Shown piece by piece: positions 35,120 through 43,766 of a stretch of 64,000 nucleotides of DNA. The stretch spans positions 1,345,664 to 1,409,663 of the forward strand of contig NZ_CP085336.1 of assembly GCF_020618475.1 (NCBI RefSeq). Reading direction: 5' to 3'. Position numbers and translations under genes: made by a program. The stretch comes from Haladaptatus halobius (GTDB lineage Archaea; Halobacteriota; Halobacteria; Halobacteriales; Haladaptataceae). The notes below the pieces were generated by a model. The model worked only from the letters and a program-made list of their open reading frames with translations. It searched no databases and was not told the DNA's origin. Positions within the stretch are counted from its first letter, which is position 1. Each line of letters starts with the position of its first letter.

Positions 35120-36621
35120 GCCGAACAACACCGCTAAACGACGAATATATGGCGTATCGAGTGGCAGCACTACCCCGCGATGAAGGACAATTCCAGCTCA
35201 CACAGTTATTCGAGCGTGGATATCAGCGCTGGATGGTTGATGATACACAAGAAACAGAGAAGTTGCTCGCGGATATTGAGCGGTTCACGTGTGATGCATT
35301 TGCTCCAAGCACACGCCGGAAGGCTGCAGAGCGACCGTATGTTGATGATCCAGGAATGCTCGCAGTACTCACAACCCTTGGTGCAGTCTGTATCATGGAT
35401 CATCCCAAACTCGAAGAGACACCGCCTCGGCATCTCGCTCTGCTCGGTGATCTGCGCGAACTCTATGTGAACAACATCGGCTCGCTCATTCGCGAGTATG
35501 ATGATTTCACCCTTCACCAGGAGATCGCCGAAATCCTCTATGCGAAAGAGCCTGGTGAAGACGGTCCTCACTCTGGGCGCGTCTGTACAGACATCACGAC
35601 ACGCCCTGCGTTCGGTGACGGATACTATCTTGAGATACCACTTGTCGCTGCCTCGCGGAAATGCTTGGCACGCACTGATCGTGACGACGATCAACAGGGA
35701 GAGATCCAAGCACACGTTGCCGACAACCACCTCTATGTGCCTGTCTCTGATTTCATGCGGAAGTATCGGTCGTATGCCGAAGATGCGTTTGGACGACTCC
35801 TCACAGCTCAAGATGAAGCGCTCACGCCCGAGCAACGAAGTTGGCTGACGGCAAATGAGTCGGCGATTACCGAGCGGATCGACCGCTTTTTCGAGGCAGG
35901 CCAGACCCATCGCCTTTGGAAGAACTGGAGCCGACAGAAGCGGGATTTGCTGACGATCATCAACGCTGTCAAAGCTGCGGATGCCGACACGGCGCAGCTG
36001 GGCAAATCGCAGACAGCACGAGAACTCTATGATGCATTGGACGCCTATGAGCCCGATCAACTGTGGGAACAACACGCTTGTGACGCGATTTCGACCCCAC
36101 GAAGCCTCGGGAATATCCTCTCCGCGATGCAAAATCACGCGAGCGTAACTGTCGAACAGGCCTGGCAAAATCGTTATACACTTACCGAGTACAGCGATGG
36201 CGCACAACCGATTCATATCGACGATCTCGAGGACCTCTTTGAACTTCCCTGCCTGGCGGCGATGGACGAACGGCTCCAGGAGAAAAAACCGGTCCGCAAA
36301 GACCTGTTTAATCTCGTGCGGATGGCATGGTGGTTGCCGCAGTATCGAGACGCAAGCACAGCAGAATTCGTCAGTGATGTGAAAGACCTGTTTTCCCGGT
36401 GGTCCTGGTACGATGACGAGACAACGGAGTACCAGATTCGATACGAACTTGAGAACGAGATCGACGGCGAGATTCCCCTTCCAATGAATTGTTCGAACGA
36501 TGATATGCAGCGCTACTGTATCGGGCGCGATCAGTGTCCGTACTCAATCTATGGGAGCCTTCCGTTCCAAGACGAAATGTACGAGCAGCTCGATAGTCAA
36601 TCGACATCGGGAACTAATTGA
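35116..36621 (+). CDS. Primase-associated protein with C-terminal cysteine cluster
   Basis: A 501-residue protein encoded directly after the PriS-like gene (ATGA overlap). The N-terminal two thirds is helical and charged. The C-terminal segment PLPMNCSNDDMQRYCIGRDQ, CPYSIYGSLPF has three closely spaced cysteines; more occur earlier. The archaeal primase large subunit binds an Fe4S4 cluster by four cysteines, so it may play a PriL-like role, but the match is not firm. Its partner status with the primase is the strongest argument. Otherwise unrecognised. Confidence 0.5.
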   Translation: MSRTTPLNDEYMAYRVAALPRDEGQFQLTQLFERGYQRWMVDDTQETEKLLADIERFTCDAFAPSTRRKAAERPYVDDPGMLAVLTTLGAVCIMDHPKLEETPPRHLALLGDLRELYVNNIGSLIREYDDFTLHQEIAEILYAKEPGEDGPHSGRVCTDITTRPAFGDGYYLEIPLVAASRKCLARTDRDDDQQGEIQAHVADNHLYVPVSDFMRKYRSYAEDAFGRLLTAQDEALTPEQRSWLTANESAITERIDRFFEAGQTHRLWKNWSRQKRDLLTIINAVKAADADTAQLGKSQTARELYDALDAYEPDQLWEQHACDAISTPRSLGNILSAMQNHASVTVEQAWQNRYTLTEYSDGAQPIHIDDLEDLFELPCLAAMDERLQEKKPVRKDLFNLVRMAWWLPQYRDASTAEFVSDVKDLFSRWSWYDDETTEYQIRYELENEIDGEIPLPMNCSNDDMQRYCIGRDQCPYSIYGSLPFQDEMYEQLDSQSTSGTN

Positions 36622-36696
36622 ACCGGAAATGGACTACTCTACCACAAAATAGTCAAATGTCAGTCATCGTTTTCCAGTTGGCGACAATGCTGCAAA

Positions 36697-36921
36697 CCTA
36701 AGGCTGGATTTAGCTCTTCTATGCAAGGATTTTCGGCTCCTCAACGGTTTTAGCCCCCGAATCCTAAGGTTGGAATAGTAACAAGAAATTTGAAGCCTAA
36801 GGATGGATGAGTTACATAATTGAGTGGCGAATTGAGAAGTGGCGTTAGTAGCGGTTTGAGACGCTGTAAGGCTGCATTTACAATTCAGAACTGCCCTAGA
36901 AGATCCTAAGGCTGGATTTTA
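36697..36921 (+). repeat. Five degenerate direct repeats, candidate iterons
   Basis: Consensus CCTAAGGNTGGATTT on the plus strand: about 36697-36712 (CCTAAGGCTGGATTTA), 36763-36777 (CCTAAGGTTGGAATA), 36796-36810 (CCTAAGGATGGATGA), 36865-36880 (TGTAAGGCTGCATTTA) and 36905-36921 (CCTAAGGCTGGATTTTA). Steps are 66, 33, 69 and 40 nt. All lie in the non-coding space immediately after the primase genes. Same-orientation short repeats near a primase fit replication iterons, an oriT-type region or an operator. Confidence 0.6.
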
Positions 36922-37547
36922 CGGCTGGAAACCAGCCCTACGGACCTATGCGCAATTTTAAAATTGTCAGAGACCGATCTGCACCTCCAAATTCTTCCAA
37001 AGTAATAGGGGGGTACAGGGGTGCAGGTGGAGAGTATATAATTGCTGAATTGCGAGGGAGAGCAAAGGTTGCCGAGATCACGGAAGTATCAATAATAGGA
37101 AGGAAGAGATTCGAGCATTTGGGATCGTACAAAGAAGGGTGGCGATCCGACAGCGAGGAATAAAAATGGGAGGTCAACCAATGAACGGTCCTCCCGTGAA
37201 TGAGATCGCAGTCTCTACCAACCGATTATTTCAACAATAGTATATTTTGAGCAAAGTGCGTGTATTCGTCGTCGGTCAAGTGAAGACATACTACCATGGC
37301 TTGAATCGACTGGTACCCCAGTATCGTGAGCAGTATAATCGCCGGCTTCCATCGTCATTTATCATATTTAGAGCATATTGAGACGGTCTATTTGCACTAA
37401 CAAGAGTGACGGAATTCTTTGTGGTTGGACTGTAAGGAGGTATGGATGATGACCCTGTTGAGGACGCTGAAGTGGTCTTTCGCAGTGTGGAAGAAGGCCC
37501 GTGTGACCTCGTGATCTCGAAGCAAAATCGGTATCAAAACGTTCAAA
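36922..37547. other. Non-coding region after the repeats
   Basis: About 625 nt. A 71-codon frame (36948-37163) reads VIGGYRGAGGEYIIAELRGR and is possible but has no recognisable domain and is opposite an equally long frame. A 64-codon frame starts at 37442 directly after AAGGAGGT, but its second half lies inside the PQQ gene on the other strand. The stretch 37200-37400 is AT-rich. No firm gene. Confidence 0.4.
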
Positions 37548-38837
37548 CTACTCACGAGCTCCAATTGCATAGAGCCGACCATCAGCGACCCCAACGTAGC
37601 ACATCCCGTGTGCCAGTGCGACTTCTGTATCCATGATGTAGGCCGCCATCCCGATATCAGGGACTGTGATCTCAATCGTCCACGCATGGCTGTCACTCAT
37701 CTCGTAGGCAACAACAGAGTCATTCCGTGGAACGACCACACTACCGTCACCGGCAGCGGGGGGTTGATTGTACCCATTCTCGGCTGATCGCCAGCGAATC
37801 GACCCGTCCGAGATATCGATTGCAACGAGCCCTCCATGATAGGTGTTTACGTACGCAGTGTCCGCCGTGACTGCTGGTGAGGGGATCGCGTTGCCGTAGT
37901 CCTCGTCGACAGTGGTCGTCCGCCACAGAACAGTTCCATCGGCAGTATCGGCTGCGACGAGTTCCTCGGCGATGCCCGGGACGTACAGACGCCCGTCGGC
38001 TACCGTGGGGGTGCCCTGAATGTCCGGACAACACTCATCTGGTGTGGCGATCTGTTTGCTCCACCGTTGCTCACCAGTGGTCGCATCAAGCGCCGCAATA
38101 CGGCCGTCCGTTAACCCGACGTAGACGCCGTCGCGATCCGCGCAGGTCGCCGTGTAGCACTGCCCATCGATGGATGTTCGCCACTGTCGGGTGCCATCAA
38201 GCGAATAGGCGTACACGGCGTTATCCTCGTCTCGCGTCGCCACGTAACACGTTCTGTCCACAATTGCTGGCGAGCCAGTCACGTCCGGAAGCGTGTCGGT
38301 CCACTGGATCGCACCATTCCGCGTGAGAGCCGTCAGGGTTGCCTGGTCGTAGTCTGGGCTTCGGGTCACAGCAAGCAGTCTGTCACCAGCCACTGCGAGC
38401 CCCACAGTTCGACCCGTGTCAAGATGTTTTTCGAGTTGCTGGTCGCCAGTTTGCGCATCGAACCCAGCAAGATAGGCATCTGGATTGTCAGCGTCTGTTG
38501 ATGATTCAGTATAGCCGATATAGACACGATTCGGACCGACAATTAGTGGCGTCGCTCCATGAGGGTCCGTGCCTGGACGGCGAAGCCACGCGACGCCAAC
38601 ATCGCCATGGGGGAGTGTTGACTCAGTATATTTGGTTCGTCCTCCGTCATGGCCTTCAACTACCCAGCGACCGTCTGGGACGTAGCTCGCTTTGTATGCG
38701 TCATTTGTGAACGGCGCTGGAACAGCCTTCCCGTTCGAAAGTCCTGGGATAGTCGGAGCGATGCATCCGCTCACACTCACTATCCCACCTCCAATCGCCA
38801 TCTGTTGGAGGAGAGAGCGACGCGTCAGTGGAGCCAT
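37548..38837 (-). CDS. PQQ-like beta-propeller lipoprotein
   Basis: A 429-residue exported protein. Start at MAPLTRRSLLQQMAIGGGIV (38837): a TRRS twin-arginine signal, hydrophobic core and lipobox SVSGC indicate a Tat-exported, lipid-anchored protein. The body has repeated beta-propeller blades with the W/Y-containing pattern of PQQ repeats (DATTGEQRWSKQIA, DTADGTVLWRTTTV, DISDGSIRWRSAEN). No active-site catalytic set was seen, so a binding or assembly role outside the cell is more likely than a dehydrogenase. Upstream ATG at 38957 gives a basic extension and is rejected. Confidence 0.85.
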   Translation of the reverse strand: MAPLTRRSLLQQMAIGGGIVSVSGCIAPTIPGLSNGKAVPAPFTNDAYKASYVPDGRWVVEGHDGGRTKYTESTLPHGDVGVAWLRRPGTDPHGATPLIVGPNRVYIGYTESSTDADNPDAYLAGFDAQTGDQQLEKHLDTGRTVGLAVAGDRLLAVTRSPDYDQATLTALTRNGAIQWTDTLPDVTGSPAIVDRTCYVATRDEDNAVYAYSLDGTRQWRTSIDGQCYTATCADRDGVYVGLTDGRIAALDATTGEQRWSKQIATPDECCPDIQGTPTVADGRLYVPGIAEELVAADTADGTVLWRTTTVDEDYGNAIPSPAVTADTAYVNTYHGGLVAIDISDGSIRWRSAENGYNQPPAAGDGSVVVPRNDSVVAYEMSDSHAWTIEITVPDIGMAAYIMDTEVALAHGMCYVGVADGRLYAIGARE

Positions 38838-38869
38838 GCTATGTGTCGACACGACCATGGTAAACGTTT

Positions 38870-39445
38870 TCTGGTGGGACCAACAGCTGCTAGTCGGTTC
38901 AGTATCACCTCGAAAGCCCCCGTGCGCTCGACGACTGCGCCTCGCTGCGCTCCTCACTTTGTTGCGGTGCTTACGTCGTCTCGCTCGACGAGCGCACGGC
39001 CCCTTTCAATCCCATCCGGAGGGGATAGTCGAGATTTGGTGCTCACTGTTTTACTGGTGGTTCTCTCCGGCCCGCCCCGCTCGTCGCATGCCGCCCTCCG
39101 CGTCGCTCGCGACCGACCAGTCCGGGCGTGCGGCCTCCGGCCGTTCCGGGCATCTGGTTTCGACGCCAGCACCAAGCACGCTGTCGGTTTCGTCTCCCGC
39201 TGGTCGACGGACACGAAACCGGCTTGTGTGCTAGACGCTTGCTCCGGGCGGATCGCCGCGCGGTGCTGGAAAGCTCCCTTCGAAAACGCGCGCTCGCTTC
39301 GCGCCCAAGGGTCGCTCGCGAAGGCGCAAGCGAGCGCGCGTAGGGGAATGGATGCGTTGTGCAGTGTAGAGATGTGACTCGTGTAGTGGCGAGTGTCGGA
39401 AAAGACGCGGTAGTGGACGCGCCTTCGGAATTCGGGTTAATTCCA
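38870..39445. other. GC-rich, CGCTCG/CGAGCG-dense non-coding region
   Basis: About 570 nt between two divergently transcribed genes. It is very rich in CTCGCT, CGAGCG and GCGCTC blocks, for example CGCTCGACGAGCGCACGG near 38984-39002 and CTCGCGAAGGCGCAAGCGAG near 39313-39332. Many frames are open in this stretch on both strands because of its composition, but none looks real. It may be a strong secondary-structure or transcription-termination zone. Confidence 0.4.
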
Positions 39446-40303
39446 ATGAGTAGTAAACAGACGATCGGTCAAATAGTTTCGGTTGACGAACAGGCGATTG
39501 AATGCGACGAAGAGCAATTCGAGAGTGTTGAGGAGACACCCGAGCTGCGGCCGTCGGTTGAGCAGACGATCCAAGGGAAAGTCGATACAAATCATCCCGA
39601 TGGGGTTGGGCGTGGACTGACGTTAGCGGCAGAAGAGCGATTGGTGGCACGAGAGATGGAAATCACACGAACGCGTGAACGATGGGATCGGACACAGGAT
39701 TCGAAGCGGGAAGTGCAGTGTCGGCGAGCATCGAAAGCAGTGAGTCGAGAGCGGCGCTATGCGTTCCAGGAGCGGGCGGCAAGCGTGGATCCGTGGTGTG
39801 ATCCGGAGAGAGGAGATCCTCGAGAGGAGTTGGCTCAAGAGCAGTTGGCGGCAGTGAACAAGCAGGCGATGCGGTTAGCAAAGAAACTCAATGGATGGTC
39901 GCGAGCAGCGATTAGTCGGCAGTTAGCTGAGCGGGTCGTGGATGGGACAAGCGTGATGGGTGCAGTCGTCGGGGTGTACGAAGAATTGCGGACGGCCCCC
40001 GGGCAAGTCATTCCGATCGCGGATGTGCAAGATGTGAATCGCAAAGAAGTGAGCATCGAAGGGACGGTAACCCAGCTTTGGACACCTGGGAGTCCGAAGA
40101 TCCAGCAAGTTGGACTGATCGAAGACGAGAGTGGTCGTATCAAATTCACTGTGTGGCGAGCGTCGCGGAAGACGATGGTTCGAGAGGGAGAGACCGTGCA
40201 GTTGCGGTCAGTTGCGATAAACTGGTACGAGGGGCGCGTCTCGGTGGCGGTAACTGGCTGGAGTGCAGTTCACATCCCCGAGCGCGGGCGCTGGTGGGAG
40301 TAG
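39446..40303 (+). CDS. RPA-like single-stranded DNA-binding protein
   Basis: A 285-residue protein. Start at MSSKQTIGQIVSVDEQ; 29 further codons upstream lie in the GC-rich zone. The C-terminal half contains an OB-fold: SIEGTVTQLWTPGSPKIQQV, GLIEDESGRIKFTVWRASRK and VQLRSVAINWYEGRVSVAVT, the layout of haloarchaeal RPA41-type proteins. The middle part has a charged helix region. It likely binds ssDNA during replication or repair of the element. No CxxC zinc finger, unlike the chromosomal RPA proteins. Confidence 0.75.
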   Translation: MSSKQTIGQIVSVDEQAIECDEEQFESVEETPELRPSVEQTIQGKVDTNHPDGVGRGLTLAAEERLVAREMEITRTRERWDRTQDSKREVQCRRASKAVSRERRYAFQERAASVDPWCDPERGDPREELAQEQLAAVNKQAMRLAKKLNGWSRAAISRQLAERVVDGTSVMGAVVGVYEELRTAPGQVIPIADVQDVNRKEVSIEGTVTQLWTPGSPKIQQVGLIEDESGRIKFTVWRASRKTMVREGETVQLRSVAINWYEGRVSVAVTGWSAVHIPERGRWWE

Positions 40304-40641
40304 CCGGGTAGCGTGAGCTACTTTTTATTGTATACCGAACCGACCCTAGCCCCGCCGCCCCACCCTCCGCTCCGTGCTCGCTTCGCTGTGCGCGCAGCCA
40401 CGACCTCGAGAACAGATCTAATCTGTTCTATCTATGGGGGCGAGAATGATTGTGTCAAGAGAGGATGTCTATCAGCTGTGTACTGCCTAGTTACTCCGGA
40501 AATCTGGTGTGTCACCAGCAGACTGCCAAGGAGGTTGATGCTGACTATCTGCTAAAATGGAATTCACTTGAAAACCGGAGTGATCCACGCCAAGTGGGAT
40601 TGGGTCAGACTACCTGATTCGGATACATTGGAGTCGATTAT
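40304..40641. other. Intergenic region
   Basis: 338 nt between convergent genes. The first part (40340-40410) is a C-rich run similar to the GC-rich zone upstream. The rest is mixed. No gene seen. Confidence 0.4.
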
Positions 40642-41079
40642 TTACCACCATTTTCCAAGCCAACCATGGAGACGCGAAAATAATCCCTGCTCATCCGGGT
40701 TCGGCTTGGATTGGTCAGTGTTCTCACCGCTCGTATCGTCCGACTGCTGCTCTATATACGCTTCTGGATTCGGGTCACCTGGAAGGGGCCGAAGGGCACC
40801 TCGGTCACGTCGGTCTGTCCACCGTTCGTATTCCTGCTTGGGGACGACAGGCGTGTCTACGTCTGCCTTGATTTCCTTGACATCGGTCGCTTTCAGCGCG
40901 ATAGTCCGGTGTATCCCATCGGCTCCGACATAGAGGTGGCCATTTATATTCAGATAGTGCGGGCAGCGGTCGTGGTCAGGGTTGAATCGCTCTTCTACTA
41001 GGAGTTCGAGTACGTCCCGAACGCGGCCGTGTTCAAAGCGGTCTATATTCTCCCTAGTAACGCCCGCAACATCGGTCAT
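40642..41079 (-). CDS. ParB/Srx-like domain protein
   Basis: A 145-residue protein. The core LNINGHLYVGADGIHRTIAL followed by KATDVKEIKADVDTP resembles the ParB/sulfiredoxin fold nucleotide-binding motif (xGxHRxxA...G...I.A.V). In ParB this binds CTP; small stand-alone members can be nucleases or modifiers. It lacks an HTH domain, so it is not a complete partition protein. The C-terminal 60 residues are charged. Moderate to low certainty; it could belong to an accessory system. Confidence 0.5.
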   Translation of the reverse strand: MTDVAGVTRENIDRFEHGRVRDVLELLVEERFNPDHDRCPHYLNINGHLYVGADGIHRTIALKATDVKEIKADVDTPVVPKQEYERWTDRRDRGALRPLPGDPNPEAYIEQQSDDTSGENTDQSKPNPDEQGLFSRLHGWLGKWW

Positions 41080-41164
41080 GGATATACAGTACTTGCCTCA
41101 CACAGCAGGTATAGCGATAGACATCCAGCAACATTCATTAGAGTGTTCTCATTAGTGTGGGTCG

Positions 41165-41644
41165 ATGAAGGACGGAACGCTCGACGAACTTGATCGATCC
41201 ATTCTCTACGCCCTACAACAAGACTCGCGGCATACCTCGTCCGGAGATATTGCCGAGAGAGAGGGTGTCTCGGCCAGTACGGTTCGGAAACGCATTCAGC
41301 GACTCGAAGAAGAAGGCATCATTACTGGCTATCACGTCGCTATTGACTATGAGACCGCTGGCCTCCCCTTACATGCGAAGCTCGTCTGCTCTGCACCGAT
41401 ACCGCAGCGTGAAGAACTCGCCCGACAGGCACGCGATATTCCTGGTGTCGAAGCAGTGCGCGAGATCATGAACGGGCATAACAATGTTTATATTAATATA
41501 ATCGGCACAGATCACGACGATCTGAGCCGTATTGGGCAAGATCTCTATGAACTAGGACTCGACATAGAAGACGAACAAATCATTCGCAACGAGTATGTCT
41601 GCCCCTATCGTGGTTTCCTTGCTCGAGATGATCTCGATTGGTAG
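41165..41644 (+). CDS. Lrp/AsnC-family transcriptional regulator
   Basis: A 159-residue protein with an N-terminal winged helix (LDELDRSILYALQQDSRHTS, VSASTVRKRIQRLEEEGIIT) and a C-terminal RAM/AsnC effector domain (DIPGVEAVREIMNGHNNVYI). Start at MKDGTLDELDR. It is divergent from the ParB-like gene and precedes the K+ transport genes, so it may control either. Confidence 0.93.
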   Translation: MKDGTLDELDRSILYALQQDSRHTSSGDIAEREGVSASTVRKRIQRLEEEGIITGYHVAIDYETAGLPLHAKLVCSAPIPQREELARQARDIPGVEAVREIMNGHNNVYINIIGTDHDDLSRIGQDLYELGLDIEDEQIIRNEYVCPYRGFLARDDLDW

Positions 41645-41928
41645 ATACGGTTACACAAACAGGCGACCAAACGAATTCTTTTGATTTTATGCTGGTTGCC
41701 AGCGGTACTGGTTTACTAAAACAATAGACTCGATATGCTGGAGGTTGATACCATATCGGTATAAAATAGGGTAATGAATACCGATTCGTGATTATGGCCG
41801 CTATCTTTTTCACTATACGTTCTTTCTAGTCGGGTATGAACCAATCGAAGACCAGCCGGTACAGTCCGCCGAGATACACGTTCAGACGACGCACGTGGGG
41901 GTCGTGATCATCGGTTTGAGCTAGATTC

Positions 41929-42336
41929 ATGGAGACAATAATCATCGGAGGGCAGCACGTCGGCCAAAAACTCTCAGAGCGTCTCCTTGCACAAGAGATA
42001 GCCGTCGTGTTCCTCGAAGACGATTCAGCCACTATCGAACAAGCGCTGAATGTAGGCATCGATGCGCATGAAACAGATATCTTGGATATTCAGTCGCTCT
42101 CTGACACTGGTCTCGAACAAGCACACACCGTTATCGTTGCCACTGACAGCGATAGCAAAAATCTACTTATCGCGCAGCTATTGCGGGTAACGTTCGATAC
42201 GGAGCATCTCATCGTCCTCGTTAATCAACCCCAGAACTTGGAGCCGTTGGACGAACTAGAGATTGAAACCGTGTGTTCAACGCAGGCGCTGACGACTGCG
42301 ATTGAGGACGTACTTTCCGAAAAACAACGACACTGA
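41929..42336 (+). CDS. TrkA-N (RCK) NAD-binding domain protein
   Basis: A 135-residue single RCK-N domain: METIIIGGQHVGQKLSERLL gives the nucleotide-binding Rossmann loop (GGxxVG), followed by AVVFLEDDSATIEQALNVGI and AHTVIVATDSDSKNLLIAQL. It is a regulatory subunit for potassium uptake or antiport. It lies 107 nt before a CPA2 antiporter without an RCK domain, so the pair probably work together. It is a split version of the domain that is fused in the gene at 43767. Confidence 0.85.
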   Translation: METIIIGGQHVGQKLSERLLAQEIAVVFLEDDSATIEQALNVGIDAHETDILDIQSLSDTGLEQAHTVIVATDSDSKNLLIAQLLRVTFDTEHLIVLVNQPQNLEPLDELEIETVCSTQALTTAIEDVLSEKQRH

Positions 42337-42443
42337 GAGACAAATGTTCGTAAAAAACAACCAACCAGTAGCACTGCCTGACCGTCTCGACGGCTCACCG
42401 TCAAAGAGCCAACTAATGACGATCGTCTACAGGAGGTGCTAAA

Positions 42444-43688
42444 ATGGTCGAAGCAGCATCGCAAATCGATCTTCTTAATCTGCTGCTTGTTCTTGTACTG
42501 GCGTGGATCGGTGGTGCCATCGCCGAGCGAGTCGGCTATCCAGCGATGATGGGTGAATTGCTCGCCGGACTCGTTTTTGGCCCTCCGATTCTCGGGCTGC
42601 TTCACCCTTCGAATACGCTCGATATCTTTGCGGAACTCGGCATATTCCTTCTGATGGTGTATGTCGGAATGGAAGTCGACCTTGACGATCTATTTGAATT
42701 AGGCCCGCAGGCACTCGTCGTCGCTATCGGCGCATTCGTCATTCCGTTTGCGCTCGGATACATAAGCGGAGTGCTCACCATCGCGACCGTCGACGGCGCA
42801 CTGTTTCTCGGACTAGCGATGGCCGCCACGTCGCTCGCCACGAAATCGCGTATACTTGTTGATCTTGACATTCTTGACACGCGGATAGCCAGCATCCTCC
42901 TCGGTGGCGCGCTGGTCTCCGATGTCGGCGTGTTGGTCGTGTTCGCGGGTGTCCTCGGCTTCATCCAGGCTGGATCAGTTGACGCGGCCACGATTGGATT
43001 TATTCTCTTCAAAGCGATTGCGTTCTTCGCCATTACGCTGTTCATTGGCTACCGGTTCCTCCCGCACGTGTGGAGCCGATTCGAGACGCTTCGTAAGCGC
43101 TACGGCTTCGTCGATAAGACAACTGCATTCTCCATCGCATTGCTCGTCGCGCTCGTCTTCGCAGAACTCGCCGACCTAGCTGGCCTCCACATGATCATCG
43201 GCGGGTTCATGGCAGGGCTATTCTTGCGACAGGCGGATCTGCACGAGGAGTTCTACGAGCACATGCACAACGTCATGTACGACCTCGCCATCGGCTTTTT
43301 CGCCCCGATTTTCTTCGTGACGGTCGCATTCCAGATCACCCTCGATGTCTTCACGCAGAACCTGGGATTGCTCGTTCTATTGGTCACTGTGGCGTTTGTT
43401 GGGAAGATTGTAGGTTCGTGGCTATTCGCCCTACCGACAAAGCTCACCTCCCGTGAAGGGCTCGTTATCGGTTTTGGGATGAACGGCCGCGGAACTGTTG
43501 AGATCATTATCGCATCGATCGGGCTCTCAAACGGCATCATCGACCAAGGGCTATTCTCGATCCTCGTGTTCCTGGCGATGTTCACGACCTCGTTGGTGCC
43601 AGTGACGGTCAAATGGGGCGTTGACTGGCTCAACCGAACCGATGAACTAGTATATACACGTGATCCCATCGAAGCCAAAGCTGACTAA
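42444..43688 (+). CDS. Kef/CPA2-type cation/proton antiporter
   Basis: A 414-residue membrane protein with about 12 helices and the CPA2 features: IGGAIAERVGYPAMMGELLA, the double-glycine-like helix GLAMAATSLATKSRILVDLD and GMNGRGTVEIIIASIGLSN. A strong Shine-Dalgarno AGGAGGTG (42431-42438) precedes the ATG. With the TrkA-N protein just upstream it probably forms a two-subunit K+/H+ or Na+/H+ antiporter. The gene converges with another antiporter system. Confidence 0.9.
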   Translation: MVEAASQIDLLNLLLVLVLAWIGGAIAERVGYPAMMGELLAGLVFGPPILGLLHPSNTLDIFAELGIFLLMVYVGMEVDLDDLFELGPQALVVAIGAFVIPFALGYISGVLTIATVDGALFLGLAMAATSLATKSRILVDLDILDTRIASILLGGALVSDVGVLVVFAGVLGFIQAGSVDAATIGFILFKAIAFFAITLFIGYRFLPHVWSRFETLRKRYGFVDKTTAFSIALLVALVFAELADLAGLHMIIGGFMAGLFLRQADLHEEFYEHMHNVMYDLAIGFFAPIFFVTVAFQITLDVFTQNLGLLVLLVTVAFVGKIVGSWLFALPTKLTSREGLVIGFGMNGRGTVEIIIASIGLSNGIIDQGLFSILVFLAMFTTSLVPVTVKWGVDWLNRTDELVYTRDPIEAKAD

Positions 43689-43766
43689 CCCGACGGCATC
43701 ATCGTCGACTGCTTTTGTCACAGAAAGAATGTTAGATAATAATCCAATATCGTAGACGAATCAGTT

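Noticed and set aside
35206..36216. 336-codon minus-strand frame
   Set aside because: Antisense to the primase-associated gene, which is tied to its neighbours by ATGA overlaps; the translation is cysteine-rich and not acidic.
36697..36921. CRISPR array
   Set aside because: Repeats are only about 15 nt, degenerate and irregularly spaced; no cas genes in the window.
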